Below, piece by piece: positions 48,461-58,337 of a DNA stretch of 64,000 nucleotides. The notes beneath the pieces were generated by a model. It worked only from the letters and a program-made list of their open reading frames with translations. It searched no databases and had not been told where the DNA came from. The DNA is from Pantoea alfalfae. Its GTDB lineage: Bacteria > Pseudomonadota > Gammaproteobacteria > Enterobacterales > Enterobacteriaceae. How positions within the stretch are numbered: the stretch's first letter is position 1; the number at the start of each line of letters is the position of its first letter. Both the position numbers and the translations under genes were made by a program. Where the stretch lies: positions 930,001-994,000 of the forward strand of contig NZ_CP082292.1 in the NCBI RefSeq assembly GCF_019880205.1, in the 5' to 3' direction.

Positions 48461-49750
48461 ATGACAACAACAAATAATAAAATTCAGCCGGATGATACCA
48501 GGAAACGCATCTGGGCTATTGTTGGCGCGTCATCGGGCAACCTGGTCGAGTGGTTCGACTTCTATGTCTATTCATTCTTCTCGCTCTACTTTGCGCACAT
48601 ATTCTTCCCGCAGGGAGATACCACCACGCAGTTGTTGCAGACGGCGGGCGTTTTTGCGGCAGGATTTTTGATGCGTCCGATTGGTGGCTGGCTGTTCGGC
48701 TATATCGGTGACAAACATGGCCGAAAAAATTCGATGCTGGTTTCGGTCTGCATGATGTGTTTCGGGTCACTGGTCATCGCCTGCCTGCCGGGTTACGCAA
48801 CGATCGGCGTGGCGGCTCCCGTCATTCTGCTGCTGGCGCGTATGTTTCAGGGATTATCGGTAGGTGGGGAATATGGGACCAGCGCAACCTACATGAGCGA
48901 AGTGGCTTTGGAAGGACGCAAAGGATTCTACGCCTCATTCCAGTATGTCACGCTGATTGGTGGTCAGTTAGCGGCGGTACTGACCGTAGTGGTGCTACAA
49001 TTCCTGCTTACTGATGCAGAACTGCGCAGCTGGGGCTGGCGAATTCCGTTCTTCCTCGGCGCACTGCTCGCGGTTGTCGCATTGTGGCTACGGCGCTCTC
49101 TGGAAGAAACGTCAGACAAGACCAGCCGGGAACATCGCGATGCGGGAAGCGTAATCGGATTGCTGCGCAATCATACCCGTCCTTTCCTGATGGTGCTGGG
49201 TTTTACCGCGGGCGGTTCCCTGAGTTTTTACACCTTCACCACCTACATGCAGAAGTATCTGGTTAACACGTCGGGTATGGATCCTAAAACAGCCAGCGGG
49301 CTGATGACCGGTGCGCTGCTGGTCTTTATGCTGATTCAGCCAATTATCGGTGCGCTGTCAGATAAAATTGGTCGTCGCACTTCGATGATGATCTTTGGCG
49401 CAGCTGCGGCGATCTGTACGGTGCCAATTCTGACCCTGCTGCAAAACGTGCAAAGTCCCGGCGTGGCTTTCCTGTTGATTATGCTGGCCTTGCTGATCAC
49501 CAGCTTCTACACGGCCATCAGCGGCATTCTTAAAGCCGAAATGTTCCCGCCACAGGTGCGTGCACTGGGTGTCGGGCTCTCCTACGCCGTCGCGAATGCG
49601 ATCTTCGGGGGTTCGGCAGAGTATGTAGCGTTGCTGATGAAGAAGCAGGGGATCGAGACTACCTTCTTCTGGTATGTCTCTGCGATGGGCGCGGTGGCGT
49701 TTCTGGTGTCGCTGTTGCTGCACAAGCGTGGTAAGGGGATTAAGCTTTAA
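48461..49750 (+). CDS. kgtP: Alpha-ketoglutarate permease
   Basis: 429 residues (E. coli 432), MFS metabolite:H+ symporter with 12 predicted membrane segments. [40 protein letters not shown] and [18 protein letters not shown] are signature motifs. GAGGTAAGG precedes the ATG. Imports 2-oxoglutarate. Position after the rRNA operon matches E. coli. Confidence 0.95.
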   Translation: MTTTNNKIQPDDTRKRIWAIVGASSGNLVEWFDFYVYSFFSLYFAHIFFPQGDTTTQLLQTAGVFAAGFLMRPIGGWLFGYIGDKHGRKNSMLVSVCMMCFGSLVIACLPGYATIGVAAPVILLLARMFQGLSVGGEYGTSATYMSEVALEGRKGFYASFQYVTLIGGQLAAVLTVVVLQFLLTDAELRSWGWRIPFFLGALLAVVALWLRRSLEETSDKTSREHRDAGSVIGLLRNHTRPFLMVLGFTAGGSLSFYTFTTYMQKYLVNTSGMDPKTASGLMTGALLVFMLIQPIIGALSDKIGRRTSMMIFGAAAAICTVPILTLLQNVQSPGVAFLLIMLALLITSFYTAISGILKAEMFPPQVRALGVGLSYAVANAIFGGSAEYVALLMKKQGIETTFFWYVSAMGAVAFLVSLLLHKRGKGIKL

Positions 49751-49944
49751 AATAGCTACTGGCTCAGATTCCAGAGAGCAATGCCGCTGGCTGCACCGGC
49801 GGCATCCCAGCGAAATCTTTCCAGCTCCAGCCGCTGCCATTCGGGCGGCTGTCATACAGCTCTTTTCCCGCCCCAGAACTTAACGAAACAACAGCACAGC
49901 AAGCAGCACACTTCGCATAATGGATGCCTTATTGACCGCAGTGA

Positions 49945-51300
49945 TTAAAGAATCCGGCTGATCAGGCGATCGATACGTATCCGGCGCAGACGGCGAATGA
50001 GCTTGCGCACCTTGGCCGGGTAATCAGCAATACTCTCTAGCTCACGGAAATGCGTCACTACCGTCGTGTTCTGCCGGATTAACGTCAATTCCTTCTCACG
50101 CTGAGCCGCTAACTCCTGATGAGGATCGTGGATCAGCACGGCATTTTCCAGATCGAGCCGCCAGGCACGTGGATTGAGGTTATTACCGGTAATCAGCTGC
50201 CATTCGTCATCAACCCACATTCCTTTAAGGTGATAACTGTTCTCGCCATCCTTCCACAGTCTCACGACCAGCTGATCGGTCGTAACGTAGTAGTGCAAAC
50301 GGCTCATAAAGCGACGCAGATTGATTTCATACAGGTAAGGCAGCGCGCCTATGATTTTGAACGGCTGATCAGGCGCAATATAGAAGTCATTGGCTGTTTT
50401 ATCGCCGACGATGATCTCAACCTGCTTTCCCTGGCGCAGAAGATGAATGATATTACGTACCAGCAAGGCGGGCATGTTGAAGTAGGGGGTACAGATAATC
50501 AGCTTCTGTTCTGCACACGGCATCAGATGGAAAATGGTTTTATTGAGCAGGCTATGCTTACCCAGACCGACCAGCGGTGTAACTGCCAGTTCATCGTTGC
50601 CGGCATTCCCTTCAAACTGATAATTGAAGCCACGCAGATCCTGACGGAACTGGCGCGTCTCATTTTTAATTTCGGGGCTGGAAGGGCGCTCAGCGAAATC
50701 GAGCCGGTTAACCGCTTCTGCTGGCTTCAGATTGAGCGTGATCCAGTCATACATGGTATCGGTCAGCTGCGAATTGCGGATAACCTGGTAGCGATCATAA
50801 CGATACTTGTCATGCTGATGCAGGTAAACATCATTGATGCTGGCGCCGCTGTAGAGCAGCGTATCATCTATGATGAAACCTTTAAGATGGAGTACACCCA
50901 GGGCTTCACGGGTATTGACCGGGATACCATAAACCGGGATGGCAATATCGGCATAACGCGTCGCCATTTCGCAATACCAGTCGGCATTGGTTACGCCTCG
51001 TGCTGCGCCAATTCGGCCACGCTGCGCACGATGCCAGTCTACCAGAATCGAGATATCCAGCTCCGGTCTCGCCTGCTTCGCATGATAAAGCGCATCCATA
51101 ACGGCGCGCCCGGCGTCATCGTTTTCCAGATAGAGCGCAACGATACAGATGCGGGTCTGCGCTGCCGCAATCTTCTCCAGCAACGTCTGACGAAATTCGG
51201 CAGGCGAGTAAAGTGTCGACATATCCGCAACGGATTGTGACAGTTTCGGCAGCTCTGCGAGGTGTTGTTGGTGTTTATTACGTTTAAATTTAGACAACAT
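49945..51300 (-). CDS. pssA: Phosphatidylserine synthase
   Basis: 451 residues from ATG 51300 (MLSKFKRNKHQQHLAELPKL), as in E. coli PssA. Two HKD phospholipase-D motifs: HLKGFIIDDTLLYSGAS and YHLKGMWVDDEWQLITGNN. Converts CDP-diacylglycerol and serine to phosphatidylserine, the precursor of phosphatidylethanolamine; peripheral membrane enzyme with a basic C-terminus (RKLIRRLRRIRIDRLISRIL). Convergent with kgtP; yfiM, found here in E. coli, is absent. The 190-base gap has a GC-rich hairpin (49781-49805). Confidence 0.97.
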   Translation of the reverse strand: MLSKFKRNKHQQHLAELPKLSQSVADMSTLYSPAEFRQTLLEKIAAAQTRICIVALYLENDDAGRAVMDALYHAKQARPELDISILVDWHRAQRGRIGAARGVTNADWYCEMATRYADIAIPVYGIPVNTREALGVLHLKGFIIDDTLLYSGASINDVYLHQHDKYRYDRYQVIRNSQLTDTMYDWITLNLKPAEAVNRLDFAERPSSPEIKNETRQFRQDLRGFNYQFEGNAGNDELAVTPLVGLGKHSLLNKTIFHLMPCAEQKLIICTPYFNMPALLVRNIIHLLRQGKQVEIIVGDKTANDFYIAPDQPFKIIGALPYLYEINLRRFMSRLHYYVTTDQLVVRLWKDGENSYHLKGMWVDDEWQLITGNNLNPRAWRLDLENAVLIHDPHQELAAQREKELTLIRQNTTVVTHFRELESIADYPAKVRKLIRRLRRIRIDRLISRIL

Positions 51301-51417
51301 CACAGTGCACTTCTTCTCTGTTCATTGCATGGCCTTTTGCCATCAAATCAGGGTTATAACCATAAATAATAACATCAACTCCGTCGATTCGAACGTTTTT
51401 TACCTTTCTGTACAAGG

Positions 51418-54075
51418 TTAGTTGATCTCATTCTGTAAAGACAATTTCAGGCTGACGATACCGTCATCCAGTTGAATATCAACATGAAAATTGAGTTTTC
51501 GGGCCAGGGTAATCATGCCGCGGTTATGGGGCATGGTGATACCGTTCAATTGTTGCAAGCCGTGATGTCGGGTGTAGCGGATCATCTTTTCCAGCAGACG
51601 ACGGCCCATGCCTAACCCTTTCAGGTCAGAACGGACCAGCACTGAAAACTCCGCATCGATGTTATCGGCGTCAGAGATCGCGCGAGTGACACCAATGATC
51701 TCATGACGTTCCTGATGCTGACGGACCGCCACAATCGCCATCTCGCGGTCATAATCGATCTGAGTCATATTGGCGAGGTCATCATGCGTGAACTCATTGA
51801 TCTCACTGAAGTAGCGGTAGTAAAGATCCTCTTTGGTCACCTGGCTGATAAAATCGCGCAATAATGGTTCATCCTCTGGCAGGATTGGACGGAACAGGCA
51901 GAATTGCCCATCTTTTAACTCTACCTGTTCTTCCAGATGCTGCGGATAAGGGCGAATGGCCAGCCTTGCTTCGTTATCGCCGTGGAACGGAGCCAGCGTC
52001 AGGGTGACATCCAGCAGGGTAAAATCATTGCCTGCCGCCAGCAGCGGATGAATATCCAGTCGCTGGATCTCCGGGCAATCCACTACCAGATCAGAGACCT
52101 GCACCAGCAGCTGGCTTAAACCAGAGATATCCAGCGGATTCAGGGCGCTGCGGCTGCGGATTTTTCCGCTCTTAATAGCCTGAATGACCAGATAGCGTGC
52201 CAGCGTCATATTCAGTGGGGGCAGGGCAACGGCAGCCTGTTTATCAGCCTGCCATTCCACCCCGCCTTCACCCAGCATAATGATTGGGCCAAACAGTGCA
52301 TCCTGTTCGACCACGACCCGCAATTCCTGCGCGCCCGCCCGGCTGGCCATGCTCTGAACCAGCAGTCCCTCTATACGCGCCTGCGGCAGCGTCTGCTTTA
52401 CCCGATCAAAAATGGCTTCGGCGGCATGCTCCACTTCACTGGCATTACGCAGGTAGAGCATCACACCCTGAACCTCTGATTTATGGGCGATATCGGGTGA
52501 ACGCAGCTTTAGCGCCACCGGATAGCCAATCTGGCCGGCAATGGTTACCGCTGCCGCGCTGTCACTGGCGATCCAGGTTGGCAGCGTGGCCAGCCCATAA
52601 GCCTGCAGCACCGGCTGCACTTCGTGAGTATCCAGTGAGGTAATGCCACGCGCCAGCGCCTGTGACAGCAGCTGGTGAGCATGTGCACTATCCTGGTTCA
52701 GTGTAGCGGGCAGGGCAGGCGTCTCGCGCAGCTGCTTCTGATTGCGTCGGTACTCAACCTGATGCATAAAGGCGGTTACGGTGCCTTCCGGCGTGCGCCA
52801 GGTGGGTATACCCGCCTGCGTAAAGGCACGACGTGCAGCCTGTGAAGAGAACTCGCCGCTCCAGTTGGTCAGCAGCGTCACCAGCTTACCGCGCGGGTGG
52901 CGGGCCACAGTATCGATCAGATGTGCGGCCGTTTCAGTCGCAGGCGCGACCGCGCTTGGCGCATGAATGATCATTAAGGCATCAAGTTCATGGCTGTCGA
53001 GCAGGATCTCTGTGCAGGCAGCGTAGCGCTCAGCGGTGGCGTCATCTTTTAAATCCAGCGGATTACCGCGACCCGCACCGGCAGGCAAAATAGCCTCAAG
53101 CTGCTGACGCGTTTCATCGCTGAGCTGCGCCAGTTTCCCATTGCGGGCGTAAAGCTCATCCAGCGCCAGCGCGGCGGGCGCCGCACCATTACTGATGATC
53201 ATCAGCCTGTCGCCGCGCAGTGGCCGCATATGGCTTAGCGATTCAACAGCGGAGAACAGCTCATGGGTATCCTGTACCCGCAGCAATCCGGCACGCTGAA
53301 TGGCCGCATCCCAGGCAGCATCCAGACCACTGTGGGTGCCCAGCAGCGCCTGCGCTTCACGGCTGCGACCACTCTTGATCACCAGAATCGGTTTATTACG
53401 GGAAGCGCTGCGTGAGGCAGAAACAAAGCGACGTGCGTCACTGAGGTGCTCCAGATAAAGGAGGATGGCACTTGTTTTACCGTCGCGGGCCAGGAAGTCG
53501 AGCAGGTCATCAACATCGGTATCCAGGCTGTCACCCAGCGCGATAAACCACGAAAAACCGAGGTTACGCTGCTGCGCCCAGTCGAGAATGGTATTCGATA
53601 CGGCGGCAGACTGGGAGATAAATGCGATACGGCCTTTCTCTATCGGCACCGGCGAGAAGCTGGCATTGAGACCCTGCCAGGGCGCCAGCAGGCCAAGACT
53701 GTTCGGCCCCAGCAGACGTATCTGCCACTGGCTGGCGCAGGCTTTGAGTTCAGCCGACTGGCTGGCAGGTGCAGAGAGAATAATACAGGCCTTGCAACCT
53801 TTCTCGCCGAGCTGTTGCAGCAATTCGAGGTTACGTTTTGAGTGGGTGCAGATCACCGCCAGGTCAGGCGCGAAAGGTAAGCTGTCGATGGTGGGCCAGG
53901 CGAGTACGCCGCTGACCGCTTTATATTTTGGCGTGACCGGCAGTACAGGCCCGCTAAAACCGCCTGCCAGCAGGTTACGCATCATAAAGTAGCCGGCACG
54001 CCCGGGCGTGACCGAGGCACCTATCACCGCAATTGACTTAGGTCGTAACAGCGCTTCCAGTCCGCGTTGGCTCAT
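51418..54075 (-). CDS. patZ: Protein lysine acetyltransferase Pat/PatZ (YfiQ)
   Basis: 885 residues (E. coli 886). N-terminal acyl-CoA synthetase (ADP-forming)-like domains: CoA-binding (LRPKSIAVIGASVTPGRAGY), ligase-CoA (AFISQSAAVSNTILDWAQQ) and ATP-grasp (GYPVALKLRSPDIAHKSEVQG). C-terminal GNAT domain from about 735 (DEPLLRDFISQVTKEDLYYRYF, VRSDLKGLGMGRRLLEKMI). Acetylates protein lysines, including acetyl-CoA synthetase. Upstream of pssA on the same strand, followed by a 117-base gap. Confidence 0.95.
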   Translation of the reverse strand: MSQRGLEALLRPKSIAVIGASVTPGRAGYFMMRNLLAGGFSGPVLPVTPKYKAVSGVLAWPTIDSLPFAPDLAVICTHSKRNLELLQQLGEKGCKACIILSAPASQSAELKACASQWQIRLLGPNSLGLLAPWQGLNASFSPVPIEKGRIAFISQSAAVSNTILDWAQQRNLGFSWFIALGDSLDTDVDDLLDFLARDGKTSAILLYLEHLSDARRFVSASRSASRNKPILVIKSGRSREAQALLGTHSGLDAAWDAAIQRAGLLRVQDTHELFSAVESLSHMRPLRGDRLMIISNGAAPAALALDELYARNGKLAQLSDETRQQLEAILPAGAGRGNPLDLKDDATAERYAACTEILLDSHELDALMIIHAPSAVAPATETAAHLIDTVARHPRGKLVTLLTNWSGEFSSQAARRAFTQAGIPTWRTPEGTVTAFMHQVEYRRNQKQLRETPALPATLNQDSAHAHQLLSQALARGITSLDTHEVQPVLQAYGLATLPTWIASDSAAAVTIAGQIGYPVALKLRSPDIAHKSEVQGVMLYLRNASEVEHAAEAIFDRVKQTLPQARIEGLLVQSMASRAGAQELRVVVEQDALFGPIIMLGEGGVEWQADKQAAVALPPLNMTLARYLVIQAIKSGKIRSRSALNPLDISGLSQLLVQVSDLVVDCPEIQRLDIHPLLAAGNDFTLLDVTLTLAPFHGDNEARLAIRPYPQHLEEQVELKDGQFCLFRPILPEDEPLLRDFISQVTKEDLYYRYFSEINEFTHDDLANMTQIDYDREMAIVAVRQHQERHEIIGVTRAISDADNIDAEFSVLVRSDLKGLGMGRRLLEKMIRYTRHHGLQQLNGITMPHNRGMITLARKLNFHVDIQLDDGIVSLKLSLQNEIN

Positions 54076-54214
54076 CTCGCCCTCCAGAGATCGGGATTTG
54101 CGTGATTGTAAACGCTTTTTGCTGGCCGCGCTTCCGGGCAGATCGCAGGCTGAACATCCGGATCCTGAAAACTGTCAGAGCAGGCTCACGCCTGCCAGCC
54201 GGAGAGGGACACGG

Positions 54215-54892
54215 TTAAGCCTGTCCGGGGTGATGCGGTTTTCCTGCCAGATAGGCCGCGCGGAACTGATCGAAATGGTGAGATAACGCTTCTGCCGCCT
54301 GCCGATCGCCCGCCTGTGCCAGTAGCGCCGCCGCCACTTCAGCGGTGCAATGCTGACCTTCGCCGTGCGCCTCACGCAGCGTATAACGCGAAGGCGTGCT
54401 GACATCCAGCGACATTACCGGCAGGGCGTCGAGCCAGGGACTTTTGCGAAACATCTTGCGCGCTTCGGTCCAGGTGCCATCCAGCATAATAAACAGCGGC
54501 GGCTTGCCGCTGGCGGGCGGCGTTGTCAGCACTTCGCGACCGGGATCGGCATAGGCGGCCGGGAAGACCACCAGCGGCTGATATTCAGGGTTGCGCACAG
54601 CCGCAAGCAGCAGCGGATCCGGCTCGGTGCGTGACCAGCCAAATGCCTGGGTATGCGGCAGAATATCGGCAATCAGACGGCCAGTGTTACTCGGCTTCAT
54701 TGGCTCGGTATCAAACATCACCAGGCAGAAGCGACTACGGGCAGACTGCGGCACAATCTGATTGCAGAGACAGTTGGCCTCTGGCAGCAGGCAGCCCTGG
54801 CAGCGAATGACCCGATTTCCGCGCGCCAGGAAAGGACGGGTGGCGCGGGCCAGGCGTTGGGTGCGCAAGCGCAAAACAGCATTATCAGACAT
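54215..54892 (-). CDS. tapT: tRNA-uridine aminocarboxypropyltransferase TapT
   Basis: 225 residues, DTW-domain protein (E. coli YfiP 232). Cys cluster CQGCLLPEANCLCNQIVP; DTW region LDGTWTEARKMFRKSPWLDA; C-terminal HCTAEVAAALL. Installs acp3U at position 47 of tRNAs using SAM. Between trxC and patZ, as in E. coli. Confidence 0.92.
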   Translation of the reverse strand: MSDNAVLRLRTQRLARATRPFLARGNRVIRCQGCLLPEANCLCNQIVPQSARSRFCLVMFDTEPMKPSNTGRLIADILPHTQAFGWSRTEPDPLLLAAVRNPEYQPLVVFPAAYADPGREVLTTPPASGKPPLFIMLDGTWTEARKMFRKSPWLDALPVMSLDVSTPSRYTLREAHGEGQHCTAEVAAALLAQAGDRQAAEALSHHFDQFRAAYLAGKPHHPGQA

Positions 54893-54973
54893 GAGTATTC
54901 AGGGCAGGAAAAACGTCAGTGTAATCGAAGCGCAGATGAAAAGGAAAAGGCCAGACTGGCTGGCCGTTGAAGT

Positions 54974-55393
54974 TTAAAGTGATTCGTCGAGCCATTCGTT
55001 AAATGGCGCTTTGGGCATAGCGCCGTTCAGCATGTCGACCCGCTCGCCGTTTTTAAACAGCATGATGGTCGGGATACTGCGAATATTGAAACGGGCGCTC
55101 AGGGCTGGTTCCGCTTCGGTGTTCACTTTAATAAAGCGGACCTTGCCGCTGCGTTCACTGGCGACATCTTTAAACACTGGCGCAAAATTGACGCAGGGGC
55201 TGCACCAGGGCGCCCAGAAATCGATCACCACCGGCAAATCATCCTGCAGATATTTGTCAAAGTTGGCGCTGGTGGCATTCACCACTTCGCCATCGAACAG
55301 CTCATTTCCACAGCGACCACATTTCGCCACGTCGGCAAGGCGTTCGTCAGGAACGCGATTGGTTGCCTGACAGGAAGCGCATACCGTATTCAT
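54974..55393 (-). CDS. trxC: Thioredoxin 2
   Basis: 139 residues, same as E. coli TrxC. N-terminal zinc domain with two CxxC pairs (CASC, CGRC), then the thioredoxin fold: [20 protein letters not shown] and [15 protein letters not shown]. The active site is Cys-Ser-Pro-Cys, whereas E. coli Trx2 has Cys-Gly-Pro-Cys. Cytosolic oxidative-stress reductant. Divergent from yfiF. Confidence 0.96.
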   Translation of the reverse strand: MNTVCASCQATNRVPDERLADVAKCGRCGNELFDGEVVNATSANFDKYLQDDLPVVIDFWAPWCSPCVNFAPVFKDVASERSGKVRFIKVNTEAEPALSARFNIRSIPTIMLFKNGERVDMLNGAMPKAPFNEWLDESL

Positions 55394-55552
55394 AGGAACC
55401 TCTGATGTTGAAAAGTGTCAGTCTGGTAATCGTTGTCCATTATGAAAGGGGGCGGATTTTCGCTCAATCTGGATTGCTCTATAGGTTCAATAGTTGATAG
55501 CTAAGCGCCAGCACATCAGGTAATCTGCGCGCTCTAAATGCGGGAGGAAGAG

Positions 55553-56737
55553 ATGAACGACGAATATAAAGGCAAGAGCGGCAAAGTTAAGGTGATGTAC
55601 GTGCGTGGCGAGGACGATAAAAGCGCGCGCGCGCCGAATCCTCGCACAGGCAAAGGTGGTCACTCTGCTGCCCGCCAGGATGATAATCGTCGTTCATCTG
55701 GCCCGCGCACTGAACGCACTCAGGAAGGCGGTCGCTCCGCTGGTCGTCGTAGTGACGACACCGGTCGCAGCAGTTCACCGCGTCGTGATGAAGGCGGACG
55801 TGGCGCACCACGCCGTTCAGACGATGGCGCAGGTCGCCGCAACGATCGTGGTGATGACAGCCGTGGCGCTTATGGCAGCAGCGACTCCCCGTGGCGCACC
55901 GTGTCACGCGCGCCTTCTGCCGATCGTGCGTCATCGCCTGAGAACGATAAGCCGGATCACGGCGGTATCAGCGGCAAGAGCTTCGTCGATCCTGAGCAGA
56001 TCCGTCGTCAGCGTAATGAAGAGACCCGCGTCTATGGCGAGAACGCCTGTCAGGCGCTGTTCCAGAGCCGTCCGGAAGCGATTGTTCGCGCCTGGTTCGT
56101 GCAGGAAGTCACACCGCGTTTTCGCGAAGCGCTGCGCTGGCTGGCGGCTAACCGCAAAGCCTATCACGTGGTAGAAGATGCTGAGATCACCAAAGCGTCA
56201 GGTACTGAGCATCATGGCGGCGTCTGCTTCCTGATCAAAAAGCGTATGGGCATGGCGGTGTCTGAATGGCTGAGCCAGGCGAATACGAAAGATTGCGTAC
56301 TGGCACTGGAAGATGTCAGCAACCCGCATAACCTCGGCGCGATTATGCGCAGCTGCGCGCACTTTGGCGTAAAAGGTTTGCTGGTCAATGATGCTTCTCT
56401 GCTGGAGTCAGGTGCAGCGGTGCGTACTGCAGAAGGCGGCGCTGAGCATGTGCAGGCCATCAGCGGTGCAACCTTCAGCGAAGGTCTGGAAGCGTTTCGT
56501 AAAGCGGGTTACACCATCGTGACCACCTCCAGCCATCAGGGCACGCCGCTGGCGCAGGCTCAGCTGCCGGAGAAAATGGTGCTGGTGTTAGGTCAGGAGC
56601 GTGAAGGTCTTTCTGACACAGCGTTCAGGCAGGGCGACATGAGCCTGTCAATTGGCGGCACCGGCAACGTGGAAAGCCTCAATGTCTCGGTCGCAACCGG
56701 CGTACTGCTCGCCGAATGGTGGCGTCAGAACGCATAA
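55553..56737 (+). CDS. yfiF: SpoU-family RNA methyltransferase YfiF
   Basis: 394 residues from ATG 55553 with GGAGGAAG upstream; E. coli YfiF is 345. The N-terminal ~135 residues are a low-complexity Arg/Ser/Asp/Gly-rich, probably disordered, RNA-binding-like tail, longer than in E. coli. C-terminal TrmH/SpoU domains: [17 protein letters not shown] (substrate-binding), [32 protein letters not shown] and [11 protein letters not shown] (SAM knot). RNA target not established. Confidence 0.9.
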   Translation: MNDEYKGKSGKVKVMYVRGEDDKSARAPNPRTGKGGHSAARQDDNRRSSGPRTERTQEGGRSAGRRSDDTGRSSSPRRDEGGRGAPRRSDDGAGRRNDRGDDSRGAYGSSDSPWRTVSRAPSADRASSPENDKPDHGGISGKSFVDPEQIRRQRNEETRVYGENACQALFQSRPEAIVRAWFVQEVTPRFREALRWLAANRKAYHVVEDAEITKASGTEHHGGVCFLIKKRMGMAVSEWLSQANTKDCVLALEDVSNPHNLGAIMRSCAHFGVKGLLVNDASLLESGAAVRTAEGGAEHVQAISGATFSEGLEAFRKAGYTIVTTSSHQGTPLAQAQLPEKMVLVLGQEREGLSDTAFRQGDMSLSIGGTGNVESLNVSVATGVLLAEWWRQNA

Positions 56738-56763
56738 AAAAACGGGCCGAAAGGCCCGTTTTG
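56736..56763. terminator. Bidirectional terminator between yfiF and emrB
   Basis: AACGGGCC-GAAA-GGCCCGTT flanked by A-run and T-run; serves both convergent genes. Confidence 0.92.
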
Positions 56764-56773
56764 CTGTGTGACA

Positions 56774-58321
56774 TCAGTGCGCGCCACCGCCACCGCCACC
56801 ACCACCACCGCCTGCGCCAAACGGCGGGCGGGCAAACCAGATCAGCACCAGCAGAATCAAAAAGACCCCCGCCGACGCCCAGAAGATTTCATTCGCTGAA
56901 ATAATCAGTCCCTGATTGGTAATCTGCTGCGCGATATAAGCTGACGCCTGCTGCTGTGTCATCCCCAGGCTCTCCAGCTGGCTATACATCTGTTGCGAAT
57001 TGGTGTTGTAAGGGGTAATCGACTCCGTCAGGTAGCTATGATGCATCGACTCGCGATTCGTCCACATGGTGGTGGTAATCGACGTTCCCACTGAGCCGGC
57101 AAAGGTACGCATAAAGTTCGACAGGCTGGAGGCAGCCGCCATGCGCTCCGGCGGCAGTCCCGATAGCGTAATGGTGGTCAGCGGCATAAAGAAGCAGGCC
57201 ACGGCAAAGCCCTGAATAAACTGTGGCCAGGCTGAGGCACCAAAGTCCATCCCCGGTTCAAACGTATAAGCACGCCAGTAAAAGCAGACGGCATACATAA
57301 TGAAGCTGAACGTAACCAGTCGCCGCATGTCGAGCTTATGGGCGAAGCGACCAATGATCGGCGACAGGATCACCGGCAAAATCCCTACCGGCGCAGACGC
57401 CAGCCCTGCCCAGGTTGCGGTATACCCGTAAACCTCCTGCAGCAGCTGCGGCAACAGAACTATTGAGCCGAAGTAGAGCATATAAGCCAGGCTGATCGAC
57501 AGGCAGCCGATGGTGAAGTTGCGCGACTTAAACAGCGACAGGTCAATGATCGGGTGATCGTCCGTCAGCTCCCACACCAGCAGGACGGACAGCGCAATTA
57601 CAGCCACGACCCCCAACACGATAATTTCGGACGAGTTAAACCAGTCGAGCTCCTTCCCGCGGTCCAGCATCACCTGCAGACAGCCGATCCCCACGACCAG
57701 CAGCACCAGCCCGACCATATCGATCCGCCGGATTTCGGTTTTGGTTTCCCGACCACGCAGGGTTTGCAGCGTCAGTATCACCACTGCCACACCAATCGGC
57801 ACGTTGATAAAGAAGATCCAGCCCCAGTGATAGTTATCGCTGATCCAGCCGCCCAATATCGGGCCGCAGATCGGTGCCACGATCACCGTCATCGCCCATA
57901 GCGACAGTGCAACACTGCGCTTAGCGGGCGGATAGTTGTTGAGCAGCAGGCTTTGCGACAGCGGGATCAATGGACCTGCGACTATCCCCTGAATGACGCG
58001 GAAGAAAATCAGCATCTCCAGGCTGTCTGACATGCCACACGCCCAGGAGGCGATAGCAAACAGAATGGTCGACCAGGTAAACAGCTTCACTTCACCGATG
58101 CGTTTTGCCAGCCAGCCGGTCAGGGGGATCGAAATCGCATTGGCGACGCCAAACGAGGTGATTACCCAGGTGCCCTGCGAGTTCGACGCTCCCAGGTTAC
58201 CGGCAATGGTGGGGATAGCCACGTTGGCGATGGTCGAATCCAGCACCTGCATGAACGTCGCCAGCGACAGCGCAATGGTCATCAGGACCAGCGGCATCCC
58301 TTCAAGCGGTTTTTGTGCCAT
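56774..58321 (-). CDS. emrB: Multidrug efflux MFS transporter EmrB
   Basis: 515 residues (E. coli 512), DHA2 family with 14 predicted membrane segments. LDSTIANVAIPTIAGNLGAS, GWLAKRIGEVKLF and GPILGGWISDNYHWGWIFFINVPIG are family motifs. The C-terminus ends in a run of ten Gly before Ala-His, unusual for the family. Exports hydrophobic drugs and uncouplers through EmrA and TolC. Operon mprA-emrA-emrB on the minus strand. Confidence 0.95.
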   Translation of the reverse strand: MAQKPLEGMPLVLMTIALSLATFMQVLDSTIANVAIPTIAGNLGASNSQGTWVITSFGVANAISIPLTGWLAKRIGEVKLFTWSTILFAIASWACGMSDSLEMLIFFRVIQGIVAGPLIPLSQSLLLNNYPPAKRSVALSLWAMTVIVAPICGPILGGWISDNYHWGWIFFINVPIGVAVVILTLQTLRGRETKTEIRRIDMVGLVLLVVGIGCLQVMLDRGKELDWFNSSEIIVLGVVAVIALSVLLVWELTDDHPIIDLSLFKSRNFTIGCLSISLAYMLYFGSIVLLPQLLQEVYGYTATWAGLASAPVGILPVILSPIIGRFAHKLDMRRLVTFSFIMYAVCFYWRAYTFEPGMDFGASAWPQFIQGFAVACFFMPLTTITLSGLPPERMAAASSLSNFMRTFAGSVGTSITTTMWTNRESMHHSYLTESITPYNTNSQQMYSQLESLGMTQQQASAYIAQQITNQGLIISANEIFWASAGVFLILLVLIWFARPPFGAGGGGGGGGGGAH

Positions 58322-58337
58322 TACAGCCTCCGCGTCA

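Noticed and set aside
49781..49805. Hairpin between kgtP and pssA as a terminator
   Set aside because: Good stem but no T-run on either strand, so it is only mentioned with pssA.
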